From Elusimicrobia bacterium RBG_16_66_12 (GTDB taxonomy: Bacteria; Elusimicrobiota; Elusimicrobia; UBA1565; UBA9628), in assembly GCA_001800005.1 (NCBI GenBank), contig MGUL01000066.1, forward strand, positions 2,177-7,760: DNA of 5,584 bases, given 5' to 3'. The notes below the pieces were generated by a model. The model made no database searches. It was not told the DNA's origin and saw only the letters and a list, made by a program, of their open reading frames with translations. A program made the translations under genes and the position numbers. Below are positions 4,653 through 5,584 of the stretch, piece by piece (position 1 is the stretch's first letter; each line of letters opens with the position of its first letter).

Positions 4653-5584
4653 CGGCGGCGCAGCCAGGCCAGCGCGGCGGCTCGGGTCTTGAGCCGCCCC
4701 TTGCGCTGGAGAGCGGCGGCCCGGTCGATCAGTTCGTGGAAGGCCGGCCCGGGCCGAAGACCGACGGCGATCAGGTCCGAGCCTCGCAGGAAGCAGGGCT
4801 TGAGCGCGGCCGCGGGGAGCAACGGCCGCGCGCGCCGGACGGCGGAGATGACGAGGTCGGACAGCGGGGAGCGCGGGGACTTGTCGCTGGAGGCCGCGGC
4901 CAGCGCCTCGTGGAGGAGCACGCGCAGATGGTGTTCCAGCGGGAACGAATCGACGAACTCGCGGCCCTTCGACGGGCCGAGGGCCAGCGCCATCGCGGCC
5001 AGGCGCGGCTCGACGCCCGCGGGAAGCTTCAACCGCCACGGCAGTGCTGGATGGAGCAGCGGAAGGTAGCCCCAGGTCTCGAGCAGGCCGAAGGCGAAGC
5101 CGGGGTCCCGTTCGCCGAGCAGGCAGACCAGTTCATGGAGCAGGCGATGGCGCGAGAGCTTGGCTGCGTGGCCGGCGCGCAGCGCCTCCTTGGCCTCGTC
5201 CGACATCCCGTCCGCGGGCCGGCAGCGAAGACGCCCGATGAAGCGCGCGGCGCGGAACACGCGCGTGGGGTCGTCGCGGAAGCTCGCGGGATGAAGAACG
5301 CGCAGAGTCCTGTCCTTCAGGTCGCGCAGGCCGCCGTAAGGATCCACGAGCCGGCGGGAGCCGTCGTCGAGGCGCGCGGCCAGGGCGTTGATGGTGAAGT
5401 CGCGGCGGAAAAGATCCTGTTCGATGGGGACCTTGCCCGCCGTGAGCTCGGGAAGGACGGCGGGGGCCGGATAGGTCTCGGCCCTCGTCGTGGCCACGTC
5501 CACCCGGAAGCGGCCGCGCCCGACGATCCTCCGCGTGCCGAAGCGCCCGAAGACCTCGGCGGGCCCCGCGAGCAGTTCGGAGCA
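4649..5584 (-). CDS. cca: tRNA nucleotidyltransferase / poly(A) polymerase family (class II), 5' end cut by window edge
   Basis: This family adds CCA, CC or A to the 3' ends of tRNAs, or poly(A) to RNA, without a nucleic acid template. The frame is open to base 5584, so the visible 311 residues lack the N-terminus. The missing part should hold the nucleotide-binding GS motif and the catalytic DxD. Visible hallmarks are RVDVATTRAETYP (about 5464-5506), LPELTAGKVPIEQD, the nucleotide-recognition block DLFRRDFTINALA (5378-5416), DPYGGLRDLKDRTLRVLHP, and FRDDPTRVFRAARF, the flexible neck region. After that comes a helical tRNA-binding body with no HD phosphohydrolase domain. A GTG at 5503 is not the true start, because conserved family sequence continues upstream of it. 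I favour a CCA- or A-adding enzyme over poly(A) polymerase because there is no long basic C-terminal tail, but sequence alone does not settle this. It overlaps the GT87 gene by four bases, suggesting an operon. Confidence 0.9.
   Translation of the reverse strand, partial: CSELLAGPAEVFGRFGTRRIVGRGRFRVDVATTRAETYPAPAVLPELTAGKVPIEQDLFRRDFTINALAARLDDGSRRLVDPYGGLRDLKDRTLRVLHPASFRDDPTRVFRAARFIGRLRCRPADGMSDEAKEALRAGHAAKLSRHRLLHELVCLLGERDPGFAFGLLETWGYLPLLHPALPWRLKLPAGVEPRLAAMALALGPSKGREFVDSFPLEHHLRVLLHEALAAASSDKSPRSPLSDLVISAVRRARPLLPAAALKPCFLRGSDLIAVGLRPGPAFHELIDRAAALQRKGRLKTRAAALAWLRRR

Noticed and set aside
4653..5039. An N-terminal extension of the GT87 protein by 129 residues.
   Set aside because: It would lie entirely within the CCA-family gene in another frame and reads as Arg/Pro/Ala-rich shadow. 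The ATGA-coupled start at 4652 directly precedes the first membrane segment.
3915..5069. A 384-codon plus-strand open frame opposite the GT87 and CCA genes.
   Set aside because: It is composed of Arg/Glu/Gln/Ala-rich shadow sequence, while the minus strand encodes hydrophobic membrane segments and conserved CCA-family motifs.

Overview
This is a gene-dense, high-GC (roughly two thirds G+C) bacterial window of 5,584 bases. It carries six protein genes, five on the minus strand and one on the plus strand, with almost no non-coding DNA. There are no RNA genes, mobile elements or CRISPR arrays that I can support. The phylum cannot be fixed from this window. A trpS-scpA-scpB order and an iron-sulfur-type cysteine set in TrpRS suggest a GC-rich, probably Gram-negative lineage, such as a deltaproteobacterial relative or an uncultured phylum like Elusimicrobiota. 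That placement is a weak inference.

Left block (1-2187, minus strand, transcribed right to left): trpS, then scpA, then scpB, which runs off the left edge. The three genes form one translationally coupled unit. The trpS stop and the scpA start share one base. scpA and scpB overlap by 68 bases, and that overlap contains a 9-bp tandem repeat read in two frames. TrpS charges tRNA-Trp. ScpA is the kleisin and ScpB the winged-helix partner of the SMC chromosome-condensation complex.

Middle (2188-3506): a 161-bp divergent intergenic region holds a 10-bp inverted repeat, a weak candidate trpS promoter, and a better candidate promoter whose predicted start point falls on the ATG of the plus-strand gene, so a leaderless mRNA is possible. 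That gene encodes an apparently intact response-regulator receiver domain fused through an Ala/Pro linker to a metallo-beta-lactamase-like domain that has lost nearly all its metal ligands. It looks like a phosphorylation-switched pseudoenzyme and is the most unusual item here.

Right block (3384-5584, minus strand): a class II tRNA nucleotidyltransferase (CCA-adding or poly(A) polymerase family) enters from the right edge. It is followed, with a 4-base ATGA overlap, by a GT87-family multi-pass membrane glycosyltransferase. The 3' end of the glycosyltransferase gene overlaps the 3' end of the receiver-MBL gene by 123 bp on opposite strands.
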